Of a stretch of DNA of 17,005 bases, positions 5,626-13,199 are shown piece by piece (position 1 is the stretch's first letter; each line of letters opens with the position of its first letter). The translations under genes were made by a program, and so were the position numbers. The notes below the pieces were generated by a model. The model was given only the letters and a program-made list of their open reading frames with translations. It did no database searches and was not told where the DNA came from. The stretch lies in NCBI GenBank assembly GCA_002501855.1, contig DAOM01000074.1, positions 16,522 through 33,526 of the forward strand, read 5' to 3'. The stretch is from Candidatus Nitrosopolaris nunavutensis. GTDB taxonomy: Archaea; Thermoproteota; Nitrososphaeria; Nitrososphaerales; Nitrososphaeraceae.

Positions 5626-7245
5626 GTGGATTCGCAACCAAATCAAAATAAATCTAATAACAATACAGCTGGACAATCACCGTCATCGCCGAATTATTCT
5701 GTAAAAATCCCAGCTTCTGCATGGAAGATACTTGTGATCCTTAGCTGTCTTGCTACGATGGTCATGTACGCAGAAACTATGCTTATACCAGCCATCCCTG
5801 ATCTTATCAAAGACTTTCATGTCTCTTATAGTATGTCATCTTGGATACTGACTGCATACCTAATCACAGGGGCTGTAATGACTCCAATTGCAGGCAAGTT
5901 ATCTGATATTTACGGGAAAAAGAGGATATTGCTTATTATTATGATAATCTATGCAATAGGGGTTTCAATTGCAGGGTTTGCTACTAATATTTACTTTCTG
6001 GTGTTTGCTAGAGCCATTCAAGGGATTGGGATGGCTATGTTTCCAATTGCATTTAGTATTATAAGAGATAACTTTCCAAGAGAGAAATTATCGATTGGCC
6101 AAGGAGTAATCAGTTCTATGTTTGCATCTGGGGCCGTGATAGGTCTATCAGTCGGAGGAGCAATAATCAAGCACTACGGATGGCAGGCCACATTTTTTAC
6201 CATAATCCCAATTGCAATAGGTCTATTAATTGTTGTATCACGCTTTATTCGTGTAAATGAAGAACTAGAGGTAGAAAAAGAAAGACAGCCACAACAACAA
6301 GGTCTGTTTGTAGAAACGGAGGAGAAAAGATTTGAATCCAAAGACAATAACGAGACTAACAACAACAGAGGTAGTAAAGGCAAACGCCGCAGCGTCGTTG
6401 ACATTAAAGGCGCAATAACATTGGCTGCTGCTGTCACTTCATTTCTACTAGTACTTACCTACTTAGAAACAGGTGATAGTGGGGGAACATCAACAGGTTC
6501 GCTACAGACTGTCATCTTTCTTGTTATAGGGATTATCTCGCTAGCACTCTTTATATTAGTAGAAAAGCGATCAACAAATCCATTAGTTGATTTTAGATTA
6601 CTATTGCATAAAACTGTCCTGCCAGCAAATTTGATAATAATGGTTGTAGGATTTTCTATGTTTATGGTATTTCAGACAATACCAATTCTGGTAAGGAATC
6701 CACCACCACTTGGATTTGGTGAAGATGCTGTTAGTACTGGTAACATACAATTGCCATTTGCGGTTATACTCTTGGTATTTGGACCGACATCTGGTTTTAT
6801 TATATCGAAGCTAGGATCAATGAAGCCAGTCATAGCAGGTGCATCTATTACCTCAGCTGGATTCTTCGGCCTCCTTATGTTCCATTCAACCACCTTATCA
6901 TTATCAGCAAACCTTGCAATTCTATCTACTGGTCTATCACTAACAAATGTAGGAGCAATGAATGTGACCATACTATCTACTCCAAGGCAGTTCATGGGAA
7001 TATCACTTGGTACGAGCATGCTTATGAGAATTGTAGGAGCGGCAGTTGGTCCCGCACTTGCAGGAATGTATATGCAGTCTAATCAATCTATACTGAGGAT
7101 AAACGGAATAGCTCAATACTTCCCCTCTGCCGAATCATACAACCTCATATTCCTCACTGCTACGGCACTCTCAATTCTATCCATTGCATTGGCTATAATA
7201 TTAAGACGCAGGGCTATTAAATTGGCAATACCAAACGTCCGCTAG
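5626..7245 (+). CDS. MFS multidrug efflux-type transporter (DHA2-like)
   Basis: A major facilitator superfamily membrane protein of 539 residues, probably a proton-driven drug or metabolite exporter of the EmrB/QacA class. After a polar N-terminal tail (1-30) come hydrophobic helices from about residue 33. Signature motif A is present as G90-KLSDIYGKKR100 between TM2 and TM3, and the motif B arginine lies in F-A-R129-A-I-Q-G-I-G. A charged, Q/N-rich loop at 211-257 separates the first six helices from the second set; it is longer than usual. Twelve to fourteen helices are plausible; exact number not determined. The start is GTG with GAGGT 9 nt upstream, 11 nt after marR. The substrate cannot be read from the sequence. 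Confidence 0.9.
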   Translation: MDSQPNQNKSNNNTAGQSPSSPNYSVKIPASAWKILVILSCLATMVMYAETMLIPAIPDLIKDFHVSYSMSSWILTAYLITGAVMTPIAGKLSDIYGKKRILLIIMIIYAIGVSIAGFATNIYFLVFARAIQGIGMAMFPIAFSIIRDNFPREKLSIGQGVISSMFASGAVIGLSVGGAIIKHYGWQATFFTIIPIAIGLLIVVSRFIRVNEELEVEKERQPQQQGLFVETEEKRFESKDNNETNNNRGSKGKRRSVVDIKGAITLAAAVTSFLLVLTYLETGDSGGTSTGSLQTVIFLVIGIISLALFILVEKRSTNPLVDFRLLLHKTVLPANLIIMVVGFSMFMVFQTIPILVRNPPPLGFGEDAVSTGNIQLPFAVILLVFGPTSGFIISKLGSMKPVIAGASITSAGFFGLLMFHSTTLSLSANLAILSTGLSLTNVGAMNVTILSTPRQFMGISLGTSMLMRIVGAAVGPALAGMYMQSNQSILRINGIAQYFPSAESYNLIFLTATALSILSIALAIILRRRAIKLAIPNVR

Positions 7246-7284
7246 TATAGAAGAATAGCTACACATCATGAAAAAAGCCGTTCA

Positions 7285-7315
7285 TCGAAGAGACTTGTAT
7301 ATCGTAATTCTTCGA
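7285..7315. terminator. Hairpin downstream of MFS gene
   Basis: TCGAAGA and TCTTCGA form a 7-bp perfect stem with a 17-nt loop, 40 bp after the MFS stop. No T run follows, so it is at best a weak terminator or a 3' stabilising structure. Confidence 0.3.
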
Positions 7316-7666
7316 GCGTTATGAGTAAATTCATTGATTACTACAGCTATCTGAATTTTTAATCAAATTCCATGCTGCATGATTTGCTGCTCCTAAAATG
7401 CTTTTAAATTGGAGGAACTATCGTATGAAGGCTTCTGCGCAATGACTGCTTGAAGCAGTATTGTAATATCTACAAGTGCGCGTCGGGAACAAGTTACTCA
7501 ACTCAACCTCGCAATAGTCTATGCTGCTCCCAATTCCTATTAACAACAATACCTTGCATGTGCAACGTCAGCGACCTCATCTGAAGATTTGGATTTTACA
7601 AAGTTACTGCTACCTAGTACTACGTATTATTGGAATACAGACTAGAAGTTAGTTACTGGACTACTT
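7316..7666. other. Convergent intergenic region, no gene seen
   Basis: This stretch lies between the 3' ends of the MFS gene (+) and the secreted-protein gene (-). I found no convincing ORF, tRNA or repeat. A purine-rich TTGGAGGA at about 7409 precedes an ATG (7424) that reaches a stop after six codons, so it is not a gene. A small hairpin (CTGCT-TGA-AGCAG) occurs near 7447. Confidence 0.5.
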
Positions 7667-8266
7667 TTAGTGGGGTGTAATTATTCCAGGAGTTGAGGTA
7701 TTTGTAGCAGCAGGAGCGCGATTACCAGTATTCACACCTGCTCCAGTTACGTTCACACTATAATACGAAACTAGATTCGCGTTGTTACCACAGGAGAATT
7801 TGGCAGTTATTTTGTTTGTTCCCTCTTTAACAATTGCGTAGGCTGGAGGAAGTGTAAATTTCCATTTTGAATAATCACTTTGTCCTCTAGGACCTACTCC
7901 AGTAGTATTCTGGTATGGCTTTACCCCATTTAGGATAACAGAGACATGACAATTAGAATTATTAGTAGTACCGCCAGTAGGTGTTGATATACCAGAAACT
8001 ACGAGATTCTTTCCAACAGGAACTTGTTGACCCTTTGCAGGTGACGTTATTCTCACAGCATGTATCTTTGTTGTTACATTGGAAGAAGATGTCGTCGCTG
8101 CTGAAACTTTCGTGTTATTAGCAGTCGTAGCGGTAGAAGAAGATAAGGCCTTGGCATAAGCGACTGTATCGGCATTCATACCGACAGTATTATACAGACC
8201 AACTATTACGAAAACAAACGCCAGCAGTATCAGTCTTTCAAACCCTAATCGAGTAGCCTGTTTCAT
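7667..8266 (-). CDS. Secreted Ig-like domain protein
   Basis: A 199-residue exported protein. The N terminus has a basic start followed by a hydrophobic segment (about 11-28, RLILLAFVFVIVGLY), a signal peptide or membrane anchor. A Ser/Thr/Ala-rich linker follows (about 41-66). Residues about 70-175 form a beta-rich domain of Ig-like/bacterial Big type: VRITSPAKGQQVPVGKNLVV opens as many cell-surface Ig modules do ('I-xSPxxGxxVxxGxxLxVxG'). Two cysteines (C106, C159) could form a disulfide. The tail is Thr/Asn-rich. Proteins of this design are frequent in soil thaumarchaea. The role is unknown, perhaps cell-surface adhesion. It is divergent from the DUF5655 gene; a TATA-like AT-rich stretch near 8301-8314 may be its promoter. 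Confidence 0.75.
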   Translation of the reverse strand: MKQATRLGFERLILLAFVFVIVGLYNTVGMNADTVAYAKALSSSTATTANNTKVSAATTSSSNVTTKIHAVRITSPAKGQQVPVGKNLVVSGISTPTGGTTNNSNCHVSVILNGVKPYQNTTGVGPRGQSDYSKWKFTLPPAYAIVKEGTNKITAKFSCGNNANLVSYYSVNVTGAGVNTGNRAPAATNTSTPGIITPH

Positions 8267-8465
8267 GAGAACTTGTCTCCCACATCATTCATAAAAAGGA
8301 CTTTATCAAATATTTCAGCTTCTTGACTTTGTAATATTATACTACCTATTTACTTTATTAATACTGCTAGTTTGTTCCTCAATTATACACGGGCTAGGCT
8401 TTTTGTCGTATTAGAATAAAATTTCTCATCACTCGCATTTCAGCCAATGTCTCAATAACCGAGGC

Positions 8466-8483
8466 TTGGGTCAAAAGGCCCAA
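8466..8483. promoter_or_regulatory. Hairpin/dyad between divergent genes
   Basis: TTGGGTC and GGCCCAA pair over 7 bp (one G-T) around AAAA, followed by a run of A. It is just upstream of the TATA-like CTTAAAATA (about 8493-8501) for the DUF5655 gene. It may be a regulator site; it is not a terminator for either flanking gene. Confidence 0.3.
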
Positions 8484-8536
8484 AAAAATAATGCTTAAAA
8501 TAGTCCTAGATAACCATTGTTCTTATCTGGCACAAC

Positions 8537-8875
8537 ATGGGTAAATTCGAACTTTATTCTAATAATGCATCATTATCCTTCGAAAGTCATCTGAAAGGAT
8601 TACGGGAACAACCGAGGACTTCATTGCTTGAGATAAGAAATTTCGTAAAATCTCTTGGTGATAACGTCATAGAAGAAGTTAGGCCGCACAGAATTGTTTA
8701 CGCTAAGTCTCTCACCTTTAGAACATTCTTGGATATACAACCAAAAAATGACTCTCTGATTATTTCTACAAGAACTAGTAGAAATGAGTCAGCTACAATT
8801 CTGACTGTTAGGACCATGCAAGAAGTGGAAGATCTCAAATCGCAAATCAAAAATGCATATCAGACTATTCAATAA
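8537..8875 (+). CDS. DUF5655-like small protein
   Basis: A 112-residue soluble protein. The core FESHLKGLREQPRTSLLEIR, then FVKSLGDNVIEEVRPHRIVY and FLDIQPKNDSLIIS, matches the DUF5655 pattern ('SHLxGxxxxxxxLxxxLRxxIxxLGxDVxExxxKxYIAYxxxxxFxxxxPxKxxLxxxL'), a domain seen at the end of predicted transport or restriction-linked proteins and also alone. No catalytic function is established. The C terminus (VRTMQEVEDLKSQIKNAYQT) is a helix that replaces the usual family end. A TATA-like element about 40 nt upstream puts the transcript start some 15 nt before the ATG at 8537. The neighbours are secreted proteins with no evident link. Confidence 0.65.
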   Translation: MGKFELYSNNASLSFESHLKGLREQPRTSLLEIRNFVKSLGDNVIEEVRPHRIVYAKSLTFRTFLDIQPKNDSLIISTRTSRNESATILTVRTMQEVEDLKSQIKNAYQTIQ

Positions 8876-9082
8876 AACCAATAAAATCCGCCGGGGACAA
8901 ATCAATAAAATCACTAAGCCATCATCGTTCAACAGCCTCGTGACTGTAGGATAGTGGAGTAGTTTGGGGCCACCTTAATTGAGTTCAAGAATTCATAATT
9001 GCATATTATTTGAATTACAAGCAAAGGTCATTAGACTGCAATTCGACGAGATTGGAATCATTGAAGTGAATGCTATGATATT

Positions 9083-9121
9083 CATGAACTGAAAGCACGC
9101 AGGGGAGTTCATGGGCTTTCA
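9083..9121 (+). promoter_or_regulatory. Two interleaved stems upstream of a strong ribosome binding site
   Basis: CATGAACT (9083-9090) is complementary to AGTTCATG (9106-9113), and TGAAAGC (9090-9096) is complementary to GCTTTCA (9115-9121). The arms alternate, so the two helices are either mutually exclusive or form a pseudoknot; the 0-1 nt connecting loops make a full pseudoknot tight. They lie 35 nt before an AAGGAGG site, where a switch could act. A structural RNA role is inferred. Confidence 0.35.
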
Positions 9122-9167
9122 ATCCACATGGCGAACACGATGATTACTGTCAGTTAAGGAGGATTTA

Positions 9168-9275
9168 TTGTTTGCAAAATCAAGTCAAAATTGTCCACAT
9201 GAGACAACTGAAACTCTACAACAGACGTATCTACGACGGTCTGCACAAATCATGTTAAAGCTGCCCAAGATTTAA
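9168..9275 (+). CDS. 35-aa ORF with perfect Shine-Dalgarno, hypothetical
   Basis: A TTG-initiated 35-codon ORF (MFAKSSQNCPHETTETLQQT, then YLRRSAQIMLKLPKI), ending at TAA 9273-9275. It is preceded by AAGGAGG (9156-9162) with a 5-nt spacer, the strongest ribosome binding site in the window. The rest of the 8876-9378 gap has no better candidate; only a 34-codon TTG ORF at about 8979-9083 was seen, without a ribosome site. The peptide is basic at its end and has one cysteine. No family recognised. It could be a real small protein or a leader peptide, but the secreted-protein gene 9379 has its own start about 100 nt further on. Confidence 0.4.
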   Translation: MFAKSSQNCPHETTETLQQTYLRRSAQIMLKLPKI

Positions 9276-9378
9276 ACGACGAGCTTATATGAAATCAATT
9301 AACGAAAGCATATGAGACAAGTATCAACAAAATATAACACATCTTCCTTTCAATATTGTCAACACAGTATTTCCGATT

Positions 9379-10233
9379 TTGATGAGACGGCAAAGAATAG
9401 ATTTCTATACCTTGGTTTTATGTCTTGCCGTTTTAACTATTATTTTATCATTGTCATCTACCGATAACTACCTCATTCCAAAAGCAGTAGCACAAAAAGA
9501 TAACTACGGTAATAGAACAGGCAAGGCATCATCAGCAACACGATTTAATCAATCTGCTATAGAGTCTGTAAATACGTCCCTTACGAGTCCTAAAACATCG
9601 GCCCACAACTCTTCCAAATTGAATGAAGGCACTGCGACTGTGGCATCACCACCTAATCCGACTAATACCGTTGAATCAGTTATCGGATCTTTTCTTAATC
9701 CGAAAGTTCTATTGTCCTCTGCTATAGATCAAATTCGTAATAGTACCGCCAGTAGCGTTAGCAGCAATGACTCTAATAGAAACAGCACGATCGTTGGTGG
9801 CGACTACGATGCGGTGTTATTATCACGTAAAATAATTGCACCTAAGGATTTCATACCTCCTTTTGATGCCCCACCTTACAACGAAATGAAAGGCCACGTG
9901 TCTGCAAAGCTTCCATCTAACGCGAACTCAACATCGCCATTGAAAATATTTATTGCGAAAATCGTGGTTGGGCAAACACTAGAGCTCAAACCAGTTGAAC
10001 TACAACTCGTTAGTGATTTATCTAAACCTGGGTACACATGTGTGTATCATGAGAGCCTTCCGTTCACAACTGCTACTAGAACTGCAGGTGCCAGTAATGA
10101 AGCCAAAGGAAATAATACTAATACGGCGCTATCAGGAGCAACAGACAACCTAACAATTACCGACATTGGACTTCTTAATCCCACAGACTTACCAAGTATA
10201 CTTCCCGATACTAGTAGCTGTCGGATTCAATGA
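9379..10233 (+). CDS. Secreted/surface protein with signal peptide, hypothetical
   Basis: A 284-residue exported protein. A basic start (MMRRQR) is followed by a hydrophobic segment (about 8-26) and a likely cleavage region ending AVAQ at residue 39, typical of thaumarchaeal secreted proteins. The next 100 residues are very rich in N, S, T and A with many N-x-S/T sites, suggesting a glycosylated stalk. From about residue 150 a more structured part begins (SRKIIAPKDFIPPFDAPPYN), with strands around KIFIAKIVVGQTLELKPVEL. Two cysteines occur near YTCVYHE and at the end (SSCRIQ). I do not recognise the domain. It could be a cell-surface or adhesion protein. Confidence 0.65.
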   Translation: MMRRQRIDFYTLVLCLAVLTIILSLSSTDNYLIPKAVAQKDNYGNRTGKASSATRFNQSAIESVNTSLTSPKTSAHNSSKLNEGTATVASPPNPTNTVESVIGSFLNPKVLLSSAIDQIRNSTASSVSSNDSNRNSTIVGGDYDAVLLSRKIIAPKDFIPPFDAPPYNEMKGHVSAKLPSNANSTSPLKIFIAKIVVGQTLELKPVELQLVSDLSKPGYTCVYHESLPFTTATRTAGASNEAKGNNTNTALSGATDNLTITDIGLLNPTDLPSILPDTSSCRIQ

Positions 10234-10314
10234 GATGATACCCTCGGTTCTTCGCCATCCATTTAACAAGTAATTATTATGGATTAAAATCTAGCTTAGG
10301 CTAATCTGATTACG

Positions 10315-10630
10315 CTATAAATTCCAACTATACTTTCTTAAAGGTTTTACCTTGAGAAATGCGGCTTCGCCTTTCAACATATCCATGTGCTCTACAACCT
10401 TTTTTGTCAAAATGACCGACATATATCAGTACTTTCGTAGAAGGGATCTTGGCTGTTCTACGGCTTAACAAGCCCTCAAGATTTGCTTTTATCCGTCCTA
10501 CCAATATCTCTGTCTCGATAGGTGTAAACTCGGAAAACTACACCATAATAAAGTACCCATGAACCACTATTACAGATGGTCTGATATTATCTGGACGTTG
10601 AAACCCGTTCCTGCAAAATCTAATCAGATA
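10315..10630 (-). pseudogene. Decayed minus-strand gene (frameshift plus amber stop)
   Basis: The minus strand holds protein-like sequence in pieces. One frame reads FSEFTPIETEILVGRIKANL, then EGLLSRRTAKIPSTKVLIYV and GHFDKK. At the six-A run (rc of about 10409-10414) the sense continues in another frame as VVEHMDMLKGEAAFLKVKPL and RKYSWNL, stopping at 10315-10317. Removing one A joins the two. Upstream, the same first frame continues beyond a TAG (10538-10540) as RPDNIRPSVIVVHGYFIMV, back to another TAG at 10631. The two clean short ORFs that remain are 58 aa (TTG 10504 to 10328) and 35 aa (ATG near 10422 to 10315). No family recognised. It is most likely a dead gene next to the mobile-element debris. 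Confidence 0.5.
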
Positions 10631-10639
10631 CTATAAAAG
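10631..10639 (+). promoter_or_regulatory. TATA box of Dam methylase gene
   Basis: CTATAAAAG is a near-consensus archaeal TATA box. It places the transcript start near 10660, about 15 nt before the ATG at 10676, which supports that ATG as the original start of the methylase. Confidence 0.5.
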
Positions 10640-10675
10640 CATAGATATTGTTATTTCGACTGAACAGAGATCTCG

Positions 10676-11598
10676 ATGCAAAAAAGTGAAGATGTTGAAC
10701 TACGATCCAGTCCACATCCACACCGCTTGGTGACCTACGTAATTGTTATCCATTCGTAAAATGGGCTGGAGGTAAAACTCAGTTATTAGTTGAATTAGAT
10801 AAAGTAATTCCGTCTGAATTTGGCCAATATTTTGAACCTTTTCTAGGCGGGGGTGCCATGTTCTTTCATTTGATTTCGAACAGAAAGAGGATATTCAATG
10901 CCTATCTTGCTGACTTAAATAGAGAGTTAATCACAAGCTATAAAATTGTAAAACATAATGTAAAAGAACTAATCCAACTCCTTAAAAAATATGAAGCCGA
11001 ATACAAGAAAGACCCTAGCGAGCGTTACTACACGCTAAGAGATACAATTAGACCCAAAAATGATATTGAAAAAGCTGCCAGGTTCATCGCGCTCAACAAA
11101 ACGTGCTACAACGGGCTTTATCGAGTGAACAGGGCTGGGATATTTAATGTGCCGATCGGAAGGTACAAGAATCCTCCGATTTGCGATAGCAATAATCTAG
11201 AGAACGTCAGTCAGGCTCTCCGTTATTCCAAGGCAATTATACAGGCGAGGGATTATAGACAAATGATACTGGAAAGGGCAGAGAAAGGCGATTTTGTTTT
11301 CCTAGACCCACCGTATAATCCTACAAGTTCTACCTCAAACTTTACAAACTATACACATTATGGATTTGGTGATGATGACCAAGAGCAACTTGCTAGCATC
11401 TTTAGAAAATTAGATGATAGAAAATGCAGGGTTCTTCTAACCAATTCAGATACCCCATTTATTAGAGAGTTATATTCTGATTTTGCGACAAATATTAAAG
11501 AAGTAAGTGTATTAAGGGCTATCAACTGTAAAGCCTCTAAACGCACCGGTCATAAAGAATTACTGGTACGTAACTATGATAACGATCCATGTTTTTAA
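10676..11598 (+). CDS. dam: DNA adenine methylase (Dam/D12 class), frameshifted 5' end
   Basis: An N6-adenine DNA methyltransferase of the D12 (Dam) family, usually part of restriction-modification or viral self-protection. In frame from 10741 it reads NCYPFVKWAGGKTQLL (motif X), YFEPFLGGGAMFFHL (AdoMet motif I), ADLNRELI, then FIALNKTCYNGLYRVNRAGI and FNVPIGRYKNP, and the catalytic motif IV F-L-D-P-P-Y. It ends with the family's C-terminal part. The core spans about 285 residues, normal length. The 5' end is odd: this frame is open only from 10699 and contains no ATG, GTG or TTG before the motif X region. The likely start ATG 10676 (MQKSEDVELRSSPHPH), placed correctly after a TATA box, is in another frame. 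One missing base between 10699 and 10757 would join them. Activity depends on whether this is an error. Confidence 0.88.
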
Positions 11599-11728
11599 CC
11601 ACCAATCAGCACATCCTCAATATTGGCGATCAAGCTTGACCCCAATGACGACAAGAACAACAACCAAACCTTCTTAGCTTTTAGCACCTCAGACAGTCTG
11701 ACCGTAAAACAATCCTTTATTCTAAACG

Positions 11729-12135
11729 ATGATCGAACTTGCAACAGAAGGATTAGAACCTTCTTATTTCAACAAGTCAAAGAAGTCAATATGCCATACT
11801 AACACCCTGACTACCGCAAATTACATCCTAGATATAAAAAGAGAGATCAACCCTTCACATAGGATTAATCTAAGAGCACTCCTAAAGCTATCACAATTCT
11901 TTGGTGACAAGATTTCATTTAGAAAAATGTTGAGGAAAGAGATTTTTACTTTCTTGGATAGTTATCGCAATGCTGATGCGATCGGCTGTACAAATGGATT
12001 GGCACAGTATACCTAGTTATACTTGTAGGATTCATTAAATGGTGATGTTTTCCACAATTGGCGTCTGTTGATAGGAAGAAACCAACTGCAACAAGACCGT
12101 TAATGACTTTCGATTTGCTGTATAAGCCGGCTTAA
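11729..12135 (+). pseudogene. Integrase (tyrosine recombinase) N-terminal remnant
   Basis: This is the N-terminal SAM-like core-binding part of a thaumarchaeal tyrosine recombinase. YILDIKREINPSHRINLRAL, then LLKLSQFFGDKISFRKMLRK and FLDSYR fit that family. The first frame then leaves the pattern (ends at 12016), but from 11980 the next frame reads DRLYKWIGTVYLVILVGFIK-W, the expected 'DPLHKWIGTYNxYRxxLxxFFKW' block, so one base is missing at about 11965-11980. A TGA follows at 12043, then a further coding-like stretch to TAA at 12133-12135. No catalytic R-H-x-x-R...Y domain is found in the following kilobase. The gene is thus frameshifted, interrupted and truncated: debris of an integrated element. 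It is 130 nt downstream of the Dam gene. Confidence 0.65.
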
Positions 12136-13199
12136 CTGCGTGCGGGAACGAAGGTTAGGAAGGATAATGACTGCGATACGCTAGAAACATCTGGGATATC
12201 GGAGAACAAAATGAAAGGGTTAATCGCTATATTGTATTTATTATGTGAAAAGTAGAGGTAAATTATCAGCGCCACCTTAGTTCCTGTAGGGCGCTGTTTG
12301 TTGTATTCTCTAATCAGCCTGCTGCTCTTAAACCTACCAACACTATACACATGATGCTACAATGTGATATTTGCACGGTGTTGGTATTTGCTAACGGAAA
12401 CTTGTCAAAACAAAGCCTATCTAGTTTACCAAACGGTTCTAGTGAGGACAATAACAGTAATCTTATATATCGACAGTATCAACCTACCTACAGAATATCG
12501 AATTATTCCTGCATGGAATGGTTCCGCGCACGTATTACGATATTATAAAAATCCGGTCTACGGGAATCATTTACTCTCCCTCTTTTACAACATTTAGCAA
12601 TAACACCTGACTAACCGTAGTAGTCATCTGCAAAGTTTTAAAAATAATAAATTTCTATGCGGCACCGTATAGGCACACTTTCGACAAGAATTTTTCCTTG
12701 TAATAAGATTGCGGAATAGCGGCCAGAACATGTCAGACATGGTTAGTATCAATCCATTCTCCTGACCTTCTCGGTAATCAATAACGATCCAGTCGCTAAT
12801 GCCAACCGTTTGCTATCCTTTACAGGAGGCGGCGCCTCCTTTTACAGGGTTAAAACTGCTCCAAAATTCATACCCCATATCCAACCATGATTGACAGGAT
12901 CAGCAGACGCTTAGAAAATAAGAAGAACATGCTACACTCTTAGAAATACAGCTTCTCCAGAACATTTTCTGAGCAGGTGATCCTGATAATGCATCCGTCG
13001 CATATCTCGATACAGGAGTTTTGAATCGAGCTATCGATCGTGGCGCTTTTTTCCACGCTCACTCGTTCAAACAATCTCTTATATGAACAGATAAAAGATC
13101 AAACGTCTAAACGCAGAATAACATTTACATTTTAAAAGGACTAAAAAACAAGGGATATTATTTAGCACGGAAAGCAATAATAATACTGCTAGAAGCAAC
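12136..13199. other. 1-kb region without a convincing gene
   Basis: I see no recognisable gene. Weak candidates are two overlapping plus-strand ORFs at 12351-12548 and 12364-12597 in different frames, with no ribosome site; a minus-strand ORF 12132-12350; and an open minus-strand stretch of about 64 codons near 12607-12812 that contains RKNSCRKCAY but has only internal starts. These may be fragments of decayed genes following the integrase remnant. Structures include a hairpin CAGCGCC/GGCGCTG with a 16-nt loop (12267-12296) and the GC-rich palindrome at 12824-12840. The AT-rich stretch near 13154 (GATATTATTTA) is a candidate TATA box for the dehydrogenase. Confidence 0.5.
12819..12848. repeat. 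GC-rich palindrome flanked by 8-bp direct repeats
   Basis: AGGAGGC-GGC-GCCTCCT (12824-12840) is a perfect 7-bp stem with a 3-nt loop, in an AT-rich setting. TTTACAGG occurs at 12819-12826 and again at 12841-12848, so the palindrome lies between direct copies, like a tiny insertion with a target duplication. Followed by TTTT, it could also act as a terminator. Confidence 0.5.

Noticed and set aside
6174..7019. Two minus-strand ORFs (87 and 115 aa) inside the MFS gene
   Set aside because: They are antisense shadows of a clear membrane transporter with low-complexity leucine/serine runs.
10538..10633. In-frame TAG codons as pyrrolysine or other recoding
   Set aside because: The same gene piece also has a frameshift, and the upstream TAG is part of a TATA box on the other strand; simple decay explains it better.
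11729..11830. Minus-strand tRNA-like T arm (GAAGG-TTCTAAT-CCTTC) followed by a possible acceptor strand TGTTGCA
   Set aside because: The matching 5' acceptor would be possible (TGCGGTA with three wobbles), but the span is about 79 nt, no anticodon arm forms with 5 bp and a 7-nt loop, and position 57 is T. The same DNA reads well as integrase on the plus strand. It might be an old attachment site, but that is not supported.
12351..12597. Overlapping 65- and 77-aa plus-strand ORFs
   Set aside because: Different frames over the same DNA, no ribosome binding sites, no recognisable motif. At most fragments of a decayed gene.
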